Positions 9,948 to 15,833 of a stretch of 18,473 nt of DNA are shown here, piece by piece (the stretch's first letter is position 1; every line of letters starts with the position of its first letter). Source of the DNA: JAAZAI01 sp050942875 (GTDB lineage Bacteria > Verrucomicrobiota > Kiritimatiellia > RFP12 > UBA3636). A model generated the notes under the pieces. The model saw only the letters and a program-made list of their open reading frames with translations. It was not told the DNA's origin and made no database searches. The translations under genes and the position numbers were made by a program. The stretch covers positions 1 to 18,473 of the forward strand of contig JBMNOD010000068.1 of NCBI GenBank assembly GCA_050942875.1, written 5' to 3'.

Positions 9948-11159
9948 TCAGTCGATGTTGAAAACCAAACGGACGCCGACAAAATTGTTCGGGCCTCGAT
10001 CTTTCTGCTCTGACGCAATGGCCCAGACCAGCAGATAGTCGGGGCCGGCCCAGCGGTGGGATCCGCGAAGCACGATGGACGTCGCATCCGTGCCCTGATA
10101 CCCCTGCGGATCGGTCAGGACCTGCCCCGTGCGGTCGGTCCATCCAGACGGTGGAACCAGGTCGAGGCACATCTCCGCGACATTGCCCTGGACGTCGTAA
10201 AGCCCGTAGTTGTTCGGCTGAAGCAGTCCGACCTCATGCGATGCGCTTCCTGCGTTCTTGTTGTGCCAGGCGATGGCCCGGAGATCCGGGTAGTCGCCAT
10301 TGCCTGGAATCCAAAAGCCGTTGTGCGAATTGGCGCGCTCGCCCGCACGAGCCGCGAACTCCCACTGCGCCGAGGTCGGCAGATTGAAGTCGGTCGTCCC
10401 CGTGCGCGAACGCAACGTGTCCAGCAGGCCATTGGCGCCCGTGTACGCATTGAAGTTCGGCCCGACATTCGGATGCGAGGCGACATCGGGCGTCGGCTGG
10501 ACGGCATCCGTGATAAACGCGGCCTGTGCGCCGGTCAATTCGTAAATTGCGCAGTAGAAGTCCTTCGTGAACATGACATGGCAAGGCGAACAGCCATTGT
10601 TCTTCTGCCAACCGACGCCCGATGGCTCGCCGCCGTCGTATCCCATGCGGTAGGTCGTGCCGGCCGAAGGGATGCGACGAAAGACAATGCGCGAGATCTT
10701 GTAGATCGCATTCGTGAGACCGCCTCGAGGAAGATGGTCGAGCGATTCGTAATACGAAACCGCCGCGGCCGTGTCGAGCCGATCAAGGTTGACGACCATG
10801 TACCGCGGCGGCGACGACTGCGGAAAGGCCTTCAGTTTCACGCTCACGGACGCAGGCGAGACCTCGTGCATCGGCCAGGCGAGATCGGCCCGCCATTTGA
10901 CGACCTTGTCCGAGCCTGCCGCGACGAGCGCGTTGACGTCGCCCGACAGGTAATCGAGGTTCGCGCCGCCGATGCTGACCCCATTCGTCAGAATGTCGGC
11001 GGTGACGATCGCGTCTTCCCCCGAAAGCGTGTAGGCGATCTTGAAAAGGTTCCCTTCGGTCGTCACCGAGACATCGGAAATCGACGGCACGGCAAAAACA
11101 GACGCCGAAACCGTGAATGCCGCAACGAAGACTGCGGACTTGACTGCAGACAGATGCAT
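9948..11159 (-). CDS. Secreted SUMF1/FGE-fold protein, first copy in operon
   Basis: This 403-aa paralogue of the next gene has the same plan: signal peptide (MHLSAVKSAVFVAAFTVSASVFA), Ig-like N-domain (about 26-112, TADILTNGVSIG) and SUMF1 fold (about 150-402, LPTSAQWEFAARAG, YDVQGNVAEMCL). In the C-terminal active-site segment (LRGSHRWAGPDYLL) both FGE cysteines are absent, so enzyme activity of the FGE type is excluded on sequence grounds. The fold is related to C-type lectins, and a binding role in the periplasm or at the cell surface is plausible but unproven. The ATG at 11159 has AAGGAGG seven bases upstream. A TTG two codons earlier is too close to that ribosome site. It starts 15 bases after the small secreted protein's stop. 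Confidence 0.88.
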   Translation of the reverse strand: MHLSAVKSAVFVAAFTVSASVFAVPSISDVSVTTEGNLFKIAYTLSGEDAIVTADILTNGVSIGGANLDYLSGDVNALVAAGSDKVVKWRADLAWPMHEVSPASVSVKLKAFPQSSPPRYMVVNLDRLDTAAAVSYYESLDHLPRGGLTNAIYKISRIVFRRIPSAGTTYRMGYDGGEPSGVGWQKNNGCSPCHVMFTKDFYCAIYELTGAQAAFITDAVQPTPDVASHPNVGPNFNAYTGANGLLDTLRSRTGTTDFNLPTSAQWEFAARAGERANSHNGFWIPGNGDYPDLRAIAWHNKNAGSASHEVGLLQPNNYGLYDVQGNVAEMCLDLVPPSGWTDRTGQVLTDPQGYQGTDATSIVLRGSHRWAGPDYLLVWAIASEQKDRGPNNFVGVRLVFNID

Positions 11160-11174
11160 ATCCAATCCTCCTTC

Positions 11175-11516
11175 TTACATGATCACGAGAAGCGTTCCAG
11201 GCGTCGAGGTGCTGACGGACACCCCCGTAAGAATCTGCCAGACCGGCAGCCAGGCAATGATTCCTTGATTTTGAGTCTGAGTGACTGTCGTCGGTTCTTC
11301 CACGACCCTGCCGGTGTCATCCCACGTCCACACCGTTGTGTCCACGGCACGAGCCGTGGACGTCAAAATGATGAGCGACGATGCGGCGACGGCCATTCGT
11401 TTGCAGAGTGGAGACCTGCGCTTCGGCCTTCCCGATGCGACTGCTCCCCCACCAAGCCGGATGTGCAGGTTTCCCGCATCTGGCTTCCCACACGGATTGT
11501 AATTCATCGTAGTCAT
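11175..11516 (-). CDS. Small secreted or membrane protein, first gene of the glycan operon
   Basis: This 113-aa protein of unknown family starts at the ATG at 11516, with AAGGGA about eight bases upstream. Residues 1-40 form an unusually long, basic leader (ending KRRSPLCKR). They are followed by a hydrophobic signal segment (MAVAASSLIILTSTARA, about 41-57) and a mature part of about 56 residues, rich in T, V and W, ending in a hydrophobic tail (LLVIM). Residues 11-21 (KPDAGNLHIRL) are encoded by a sequence that folds like group II intron domain V, which suggests the long leader arose from an intron remnant or another structured RNA. An internal start at M41 lacks a ribosome site. The function is unknown. 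Its position at the head of the operon hints at a surface partner of the SUMF1-fold proteins or a leader peptide. Confidence 0.65.
   Translation of the reverse strand: MTTMNYNPCGKPDAGNLHIRLGGGAVASGRPKRRSPLCKRMAVAASSLIILTSTARAVDTTVWTWDDTGRVVEEPTTVTQTQNQGIIAWLPVWQILTGVSVSTSTPGTLLVIM
11454..11486 (-). ncRNA. Group II intron domain V-like hairpin (probable relic)
   Basis: On the minus strand the 33 bases begin AAGCCAGATGCGG and end ACATCCGGCTT. They give a lower stem AAGCCAGA/TCCGGCTT (one A.C mismatch), a two-base CA bulge on the 3' side, and an upper stem TGCGG/CTGCA (one G.U) capped by GAAAC. This matches the shape, the 5' AGC triad and the length (about 34 nt) of group II intron domain V. 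No intron reverse transcriptase, 5' GUGYG boundary or convincing domain VI is present, so at most it is a relic or a look-alike. It lies inside the coding frame of the small secreted protein. Confidence 0.45.
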
Positions 11517-11561
11517 TTCGTTTTCCCTTCTTGTATTGCTTTGGGTTGGCAATGGAAATCA

Positions 11562-11574
11562 AACACGACGTGTT
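11562..11574. promoter_or_regulatory. Palindrome in the operon 5' leader, possible operator
   Basis: AACACGACGTGTT is a perfect 6+1+6 palindrome, about 45 bases upstream of the first start codon and downstream of the predicted promoter. A one-base loop makes an RNA hairpin unlikely, so protein binding is the better reading. Roadblock repression by a regulator is conjecture. Confidence 0.3.
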
Positions 11575-11629
11575 GCGCCGGGAAGGCGCCCCGACCACTT
11601 TTGGAAGGCCTCCCTCTTTGGCGAGTCTG

Positions 11630-11658
11630 ATTATACCACATCTGGCGAAAAAACAAGA
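11630..11658 (-). promoter_or_regulatory. Extended -10 promoter of the glycan operon
   Basis: On the minus strand TGGTATAAT (11638 to 11630) is a perfect consensus -10 with the TG extension. The -35 region is a poor match (TCTTGT at a 17-base spacing), which is typical of extended -10 or activator-dependent promoters. The leader to the first ATG would be about 105 bases. Confidence 0.65.
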
Positions 11659-11688
11659 ACAAATCGGACGGAAACAAAGAAACAAATC
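11658..11688 (-). promoter_or_regulatory. Tandem GATTTGTT half-sites, likely XylR-type regulator binding
   Basis: GATTTGTT occurs at 11688-11681 and again at 11665-11658 on the minus strand, 23 bases apart and in the same orientation. Each is followed by a similar T-rich stretch (TCTTTG / CTTG). AraC-family proteins typically bind such direct repeats about two helical turns apart next to the -35. The distal copy overlaps the stop codon of the upstream XylR-type gene, whose product is the obvious candidate binder. Confidence 0.45.
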
Positions 11689-12877
11689 AAACGGTGGCTT
11701 TGAATGCCCCAATCGTCATGCCGACACGTTGCTTGAACACACGGCGAAGGTCCTCCACCGATCCGTAGCCGCAGCGATCGACAATGACGGGAAGCGGGGC
11801 GTCCCGAAGCAAAAGCTCTTTCACCTTTTCCAGGCGCACGCGATGGATTTCGTCCAGGATGGTGCGATCAATCGCAGAACGAAAGCGCAGGTCGGCCATC
11901 GTCCGTGAAATGCCCATGTGCTGCACGACATCTCGCGGGCCGATCCCCTCGCACGCATGAAGCCGGATGTATTCCAGCGCCTTCGCCACCCGCCGGTCGC
12001 CTCCCTTGACCACGCGCGAGGACTCCCGGCGGACAAATCCCCCCGCCGGATACGTCCGCGAGGGCGCACGCAACGTCCCGCCCTCCATCATCTCGGCCAA
12101 GGTTTCCGCCGCGATGACGCCCGCTTTTTCGAAATCCTGCCGCACGCTGGAGATCGTCGGCCGGTTGTTCTCGCATATGTACACAAAGTCGTCCACACCC
12201 ACAATCGCCACCTCTTCAGGCACGTGGACGTCCATTTGCGTACAGGCCAGCAAAACGCCTTCGGCAATCTGATCGTTTGCCGCGAACACGCCGCAAGGCT
12301 TCGGAAGCGACGCGATCCAAGGCGTCAACACCTCGAAAAACCTCGCACGTCCATGCGACTCCGCAAGATAGTCGAAGACATGAAGCGCCTTGCCGTTCAG
12401 GCGAATGATCTTCGCGAAAGCCTCGCCGCGTTCGACGCTCCACGGCGTGTCTTCCGTCCATGGGACATAGGCGAAGTCCTTGTATCCGGTCGTCAGCAAT
12501 TCCCGCGCCGCCAACTTGACGATCGACTCCGCATCGCTGTAGATGCAAACCATGCCCGGGTGGTCGGCGGATGGATGCCGGCTGAAAAACACCGTCGGAC
12601 AATTTTGGAAATCCGCTGGACCGAGAAGATTCACGGGCTTGCCGCATTCGACGATGCACCCATCCGGTTTCCAGAAATCGAGCAAATCCTCGATGTCCGA
12701 TCCCATCAACACGCAAACGAGACGATGGCCGCCGGATTCCTCCTTCGCATATTCCACCGTTTGAAGATGCCAGTCGGTCGTGCGAGCGAACTTCTGGATT
12801 CCCTCGACCATTTGCCTTGAAAAGTCTCCGGCCGAAGACTTCAGAACCAGAATTTTCTTCCCCCCGTCGTCCTTCAT
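11687..12877 (-). CDS. XylR-type transcription regulator (LacI-like sensor, AraC HTH)
   Basis: This 396-aa sugar-responsive regulator carries an N-terminal periplasmic-binding-protein-like domain (about 5-285) of the LacI/XylR type, with CGVFAANDQIAEGVLL and the VAIVGVDD motif. It has no N-terminal HTH. The C-terminal AraC domain (about 293-396) has a first HTH near 316-335 (GISRTMADLRF) and a second near 362-388 (VIVDRCGYGSVEDLRRVFK). This plan is that of E. coli XylR, which activates xylose genes, but the ligand here is unknown; fucose or another sugar from the operon is a fair guess. The ATG at 12877 has AAGGAA about six bases upstream. Its stop abuts the operon promoter region, so it probably controls the six genes downstream on the same strand. 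Confidence 0.93.
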   Translation of the reverse strand: MKDDGGKKILVLKSSAGDFSRQMVEGIQKFARTTDWHLQTVEYAKEESGGHRLVCVLMGSDIEDLLDFWKPDGCIVECGKPVNLLGPADFQNCPTVFFSRHPSADHPGMVCIYSDAESIVKLAARELLTTGYKDFAYVPWTEDTPWSVERGEAFAKIIRLNGKALHVFDYLAESHGRARFFEVLTPWIASLPKPCGVFAANDQIAEGVLLACTQMDVHVPEEVAIVGVDDFVYICENNRPTISSVRQDFEKAGVIAAETLAEMMEGGTLRAPSRTYPAGGFVRRESSRVVKGGDRRVAKALEYIRLHACEGIGPRDVVQHMGISRTMADLRFRSAIDRTILDEIHRVRLEKVKELLLRDAPLPVIVDRCGYGSVEDLRRVFKQRVGMTIGAFKATV

Positions 12878-12887
12878 GTCGTTTCCT

Positions 12888-13007
12888 TCATCTCCAGCCG
12901 TTCCCGGGCCCCATCAAGCCCATTGCAGTCAATCCAAGGAAAATAATAGGCCGCCGCGCGATCCGTTTGCTCGACACGTTGAGGTCTGTCACCAATTTTG
13001 TTGTCAT
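12888..13007 (-). CDS. Possible 39-aa small protein between kinase and regulator
   Basis: The ATG overlaps the kinase stop as ATGA and has AAAGGA seven bases upstream. The frame ends 10 bases before the XylR-type start. The product (MTTKLVTDLNVSSKRIARR, then a hydrophobic IIFLGLTAMGLMG) resembles nothing I know. An alternative frame across the same gap reads protein-like (DRAAAYYFPWIDCNGLDGAR) and ends in a TGA that overlaps the XylR-type ATG, but it lacks a start codon. The gap may therefore hold a small coupled gene, a decayed one, or neither. Confidence 0.25.
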   Translation of the reverse strand: MTTKLVTDLNVSSKRIARRPIIFLGLTAMGLMGPGNGWR

Positions 13008-14017
13008 GATTGGATCCTTTCGTGTTGTTGTTCGTAGGCTTCCAAAACGCTTGCGAGCTCCTCGCGGGTGGCGGTTCCGGTGGTTCGGAGCTTGCGGATG
13101 GTGACGGCGCTGCAGCAGCAGGCCACCACGGCGGCGGTGTGGAGCGGAAAGCCTGCCGCCAGCGATGCGGCGAACCCCGAGAGGAAGGTGTCGCCGGCGC
13201 CGCAGAAGTCAATTTCGCCCTCGACTCGGCAGGCGTCCACATGCTGGACCTGGCCTTGTTCCGAGACATGGCAACCTCGTTCGCCGACGGTCACGACGGC
13301 GGCGTGTCCCGTCCGTTCTTCCAAGGCCATCGCGAGACGGTCGAACGCCGTCTCAGGAATTTGCCCCTGAAACACCTTCGCCGCCTCGATGTTGTTCACC
13401 TTGGCGATGACGCCTTCGTAGAGGCCAATCCGATCGCGGCTGTCGACAATGATGGGCAGCCCCTGCCGACCGAGCGTGGCGAGGCGTGCGCGGACGTTGG
13501 CCGTGACGCAGCCGAAGGGCAGCTGGTCGCAGACGCAGAGCACGTCGATCCGAGGCGCGAGCGCATCGAGCGCCGCAAGGAGCTTCGCCTCCGTCGCGGG
13601 CGACAGGGAATCGCTGTTGATGAAGTCGAGCCGCGGATCTTCATGGACGACATGATCCGCGAACCCCTTGCGCAGGGGTTTGACATAGGCGTTCGTCATG
13701 CGCGTGGCATCGGCGACGATGCCGTCCAGCCGCGCGCCTTCCTTTTCCAGGAGGTCTCTCAGTGCGGTGCCGCGCCAGTCGTCCCCGAAAACGCCGAGGG
13801 CGTGGACTTCCGCAGGACGAAGCGCCAGCAAATTGGCCGTGACGTTGCCTGCCCCGCCCGGCGAAAACCGCTCTTGCACGATCGGCAGCGGGAAATGCGG
13901 CGTCTCGCGCGAGAGTTCGCTCTTCGTCATGTCTGCATGCCAATAGACGTCGAGGCAAAAGTCCCCGATGACGCCGATGCGGCCGCGCCCAAGTTTTTCA
14001 AGATCGATTTTCATCAT
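13004..14017 (-). CDS. PfkB-family sugar kinase, RfaE1/HldE-N-like
   Basis: This 337-aa ribokinase-fold kinase transfers phosphate from ATP to a sugar or sugar phosphate. Family features include the N-terminal GVIGDFCLDVY, the GGAGNVTANL signature (54-63) and the C-terminal anion-hole/catalytic motif DFCGAGDTFLSGFA, with the base D276. The closest architecture known to me is the heptose-7-phosphate kinase (RfaE1, first half of HldE), including the closing pattern KLRTTGTATREEL. The nucleotidyltransferase half is absent. It could serve LPS heptose synthesis or, given its position upstream of the XylR-type gene and glycan operon, phosphorylate a released sugar. The ATG-ATG start at 14017 has no Shine-Dalgarno; the second ATG, one codon later, is equally possible. 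Confidence 0.88.
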   Translation of the reverse strand: MMKIDLEKLGRGRIGVIGDFCLDVYWHADMTKSELSRETPHFPLPIVQERFSPGGAGNVTANLLALRPAEVHALGVFGDDWRGTALRDLLEKEGARLDGIVADATRMTNAYVKPLRKGFADHVVHEDPRLDFINSDSLSPATEAKLLAALDALAPRIDVLCVCDQLPFGCVTANVRARLATLGRQGLPIIVDSRDRIGLYEGVIAKVNNIEAAKVFQGQIPETAFDRLAMALEERTGHAAVVTVGERGCHVSEQGQVQHVDACRVEGEIDFCGAGDTFLSGFAASLAAGFPLHTAAVVACCCSAVTIRKLRTTGTATREELASVLEAYEQQHERIQS

Positions 14018-14047
14018 AAAATGGAAGAACTTTTAGCAACGCCATTC

Positions 14048-14076
14048 ATCATACTCCATTTCTTTTTTTTGAGAAA
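14048..14076 (-). promoter_or_regulatory. Promoter of the PfkB-type kinase gene
   Basis: On the minus strand TTTCTC (14076-14071) and TATGAT (14053-14048) are separated by 17 bases. The spacer is an A tract of eight followed by GAAATGGAG. Transcription near 14040 gives a leader of about 23 bases with no Shine-Dalgarno sequence. Confidence 0.45.
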
Positions 14077-14362
14077 GCGAGATTGCAATGGCCCGGCGGT
14101 TCGAGAATCGGGCGGGGCTTGACGTTCTCTTCCGCCCCCACGTTCGGCACCTTGTTTTTGGGGCGTTCCGCCAAAACCAAAAACCACGAAAAGTTTCCTA
14201 TTGTCTTGGTGGATGGAATCCTGTAATCTTGCCTTGAAAAAATCTTCGAGATTATTGAAATGCGCCCGATCCTGTCTAAAAGCGGGGTCTGGGGCGTCCC
14301 TGGCCTGAACTACGCTTTACGCTCTTCTCACTCCTCCTCCTGTTTTTGGGGTCTGTCCCCAG
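14077..14362. repeat. Intergenic region with degenerate hairpin and an inverted dispersed repeat
   Basis: No gene is seen. Around 14152-14176 there is a decayed member of the TTTTGGGG/CCAAAAC hairpin family. At 14211-14226 there is an AATCCTGTAATCTTG fragment of the kind repeated near 14.95 kb. At 14284-14340 lies a copy of the GGGGTCTGGGG repeat in inverted orientation relative to the 63-bp array. At 14342-14360 is the left arm and loop of a GTTTTTGGGG-tctgt-CCCC hairpin whose right arm is cut off by ribosomal protein L9 coding sequence. Confidence 0.7.
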
Positions 14363-14521
14363 TGCGCCCTCGCCGCGCTCAAGGAGCAGGGCTTCGCCTC
14401 CCTCGAGGAATCCATGATTCTCCTCGACGCCCCCTTCAAGACCCTCGGCACCTACGACGTCCCCGTCAAGGTCCACCCCGACGCCACCGAGACCGTCAAG
14501 GTCTGGGTCGTCGCCGAGTAG
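14363..14521 (+). pseudogene. rplI: 3' fragment of rplI (ribosomal protein L9)
   Basis: An open stretch of 52 codons (CALAALKEQGFASLEE ... TYDVPVKVHPDATET ... VKVWVVAE, then TAG) matches the end of the L9 C-terminal domain: the 'LG-Y-V-V-HPD-T--VKVWVV-E' pattern is characteristic. L9 is normally about 150 aa, so two thirds, including the rRNA-binding N-domain and linking helix, are missing. The upstream boundary is abrupt, at the end of a GGGGTCTGTCCCC hairpin repeat, and no start codon or ribosome site precedes it. Codon use is as GC-rich as the real genes, so the loss looks recent. It presumably derives from a complete rplI elsewhere in the genome. Confidence 0.8.
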
Positions 14522-14535
14522 CAACCCAACGCTTC

Positions 14536-14584
14536 AACGAAAAGGCCGTTTCAATCGCCCCGCGGTTGGAACGGCCTTTTCGTT
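14536..14584. terminator. Strong intrinsic terminator following the rplI fragment
   Basis: AACGAAAAGGCCGTT (14536-14550) and AACGGCCTTTTCGTT (14570-14584) form a perfect 15-bp inverted repeat with a 19-base loop. The lower part of the stem is A/T rich in both directions, so it can terminate on either strand. It lies 14 bases after the L9 stop, as expected for the native rplI terminator carried along with the fragment. Confidence 0.8.
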
Positions 14585-14830
14585 TAGTGAGGAGAGAGGA
14601 GTGCGTAGAGAGGAGTTTCCGCCGGGGACACCCCAGACCCCCTTGTTTAGTGAGGAGTGAGTGGTGAGAAGAGCGCAGTTCAGGCCGGGGACACCCCAGA
14701 CCCCCTTGTTTAGTGAGGAGTGAGTGGTGAGAAGAGCGCAGTTCAGGCCGGGGACACCCCAGACCCCCTTGTTTAGTGAGGAGTGAGGGGTGAGAAGAGC
14801 GCAGTTCAGGCCGGGGACACCCCAGACCCC
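14580..14830. repeat. Four tandem 63-bp repeat units
   Basis: The units start at 14580 (diverged), 14643, 14706 and 14769, with an exact 63-base period. The last three are almost identical. Each reads GTTTAGTGAGGAGTGAG...AGCGCAGTTCAGGCC, then GGGGACACCCCAGACCCC. The first unit shares its start with the right arm of the rplI terminator. Single copies in reverse orientation lie at 338-400 and 14284-14340. Unit length and the lack of unique spacers rule out CRISPR. Confidence 0.9.
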
Positions 14831-15248
14831 GGCCATTATCTCTTTTTCTGTGTCTTTCTGTCTTCTGTGGACAAAAACTTCCACCTACGCCGCGCCACCT
14901 GCGACTTTCAAGACAGGATTACAGGATTTACAGGATTGGATTACCCAGAATCTTGTCAATCTTGTAATCTTGTCCAATTATAAGACAGGATTACAGGATT
15001 AGGTTTTTGTGTTTTTCGTGGCTATCCTCCACCCACCTACGCGACGCCACCTGCGTTTTTGCCTTCTGTGGACAAACCCCTCTCGGCGCAATCTTGTCCC
15101 CCCTTCTAATCCCACCACCAATACAAGAACTTGGAAGGCCCAAGCAACATCCCGACAAAGCACACGACCGCCAAAAACCGTCTTCCCACCGCCTTTCTTC
15201 GTTTCTTCTCTCCCAAGAGCTAAAACCAACTTGATCCGTCCACAAACC
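14831..15248. repeat. Dispersed-repeat mosaic without genes
   Basis: No gene is supported. Two copies of a TTCTGTGGACAAA element occur near 14866-14880 and 15062-15076. Two copies of CCACCTACGC / CCACCTGCG follow the same order. At 15003-15060 there is a GTGTTTTTCGTGGCTAT element. Several AGGATTACAGGATT words occur at 14911-14937 and around the hairpin at 14958-15000. The remainder, 15090-15248, is A/C-rich and shows nothing recognisable. Confidence 0.7.
14958..15000. repeat. 17-bp hairpin made of AATCCTGT-type repeats
   Basis: AATCTTGTAATCTTGTC (14958-14974) faces GACAGGATTACAGGATT (14984-15000) across a 9-base loop. Two positions that would mismatch as DNA become G.U pairs in RNA transcribed from the plus strand, so the RNA stem is fully paired. 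The words belong to the widespread AATCCTGTAAATCCTGT class of dispersed intergenic repeats. Confidence 0.7.
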
Positions 15249-15833
15249 CTATCCTTCGGGAACGACCGCTTGTTCAGCGAGCTTTTTGAGCATCTGCTCG
15301 ACTCCCTTGGGGTTCCTGACGCGCAGGAAACCCAAATCCTCGGCTTGCCGGCTTCCTTCAGAATCGCGCCACGCCCGATGGTCGATGATGACATCTCCCG
15401 TTCCGTCTCGCCTTTCTTTCCGGTAAACCTCCGTGAGTTTTTCAGGGGGATAGCTTCGAATCGTCGTCGTCCAGCCTCCATCGAAAGTGATGGCCCTTTT
15501 GTTCGTAATGACATAAACGGTCTTGAACGCGCGCCGATGCGCCCATAACGGACTGGAGAGCATGGCAAAGCCGATCAACACGAACGGCACGCCGAAAAGA
15601 GGAAAGAACGAAGCCCCTCCTTTGCTGAAATCGGGCAGCTCGAAACCGCAAGCGCCGCAAATCCAAAAAACCGCAAATGCCGTCCACGGGATTCCAAAGA
15701 GAAAAGCGCCTGTGGCCGCAGGGGTGAAGAACCGCGGGATGGGCATGTCGATCCACTCAACCCTTTCTCCCGATTCCATCTCCCGGTTCACTTTCTCCTG
15801 CAGGTGCCTGGGTATGCTCGCGTTCGTCCTCAT
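15249..15833 (-). CDS. Two-TM membrane protein with a bacterial PH-like domain
   Basis: This 194-aa inner-membrane protein is of unknown role. Two hydrophobic segments (about 36-61 and 76-96) are joined by a short loop. After them comes a predicted bacterial PH-like beta domain (about 100-185), recognised by the pattern VYVITNKRAITFDGG...SYPPEKLTEVYRKER typical of bPH2/YdbS-type proteins. The N-terminal 30 residues are polar (IPRHLQEKVNREMESGERVEW). The ATG at 15833 has AGGA about five bases upstream. It stands alone between two repeat-rich gaps, with no operon partner. Bacterial PH-domain membrane proteins are little understood, and nothing here points to a substrate. Confidence 0.8.
   Translation of the reverse strand: MRTNASIPRHLQEKVNREMESGERVEWIDMPIPRFFTPAATGAFLFGIPWTAFAVFWICGACGFELPDFSKGGASFFPLFGVPFVLIGFAMLSSPLWAHRRAFKTVYVITNKRAITFDGGWTTTIRSYPPEKLTEVYRKERRDGTGDVIIDHRAWRDSEGSRQAEDLGFLRVRNPKGVEQMLKKLAEQAVVPEG

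Noticed and set aside
8717..11159. Sulfatase maturation by the SUMF1-fold proteins
   Set aside because: Active-site cysteines are missing and no sulfatase is present in the window.
10056..11630. Plus-strand frame of 524 codons, longest in the window
   Set aside because: Opposite a SUMF1-fold gene and the small secreted gene; Arg-rich with no domain, so a shadow despite its length.
13010..14122. Plus-strand frame opposite the PfkB-type kinase
   Set aside because: Shadow; the kinase motifs are all on the minus strand.
14077..14283. Sigma-54 promoter as target of the NtrC-type regulator
   Set aside because: A partial GGCAC occurs near 14145 but without GC at the -12 spacing; no good GG-N10-GC match was found by eye in the intergenic gaps I inspected.
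14580..14830. CRISPR array
   Set aside because: The 63-bp units are contiguous with no unique spacers, and no cas gene is near.
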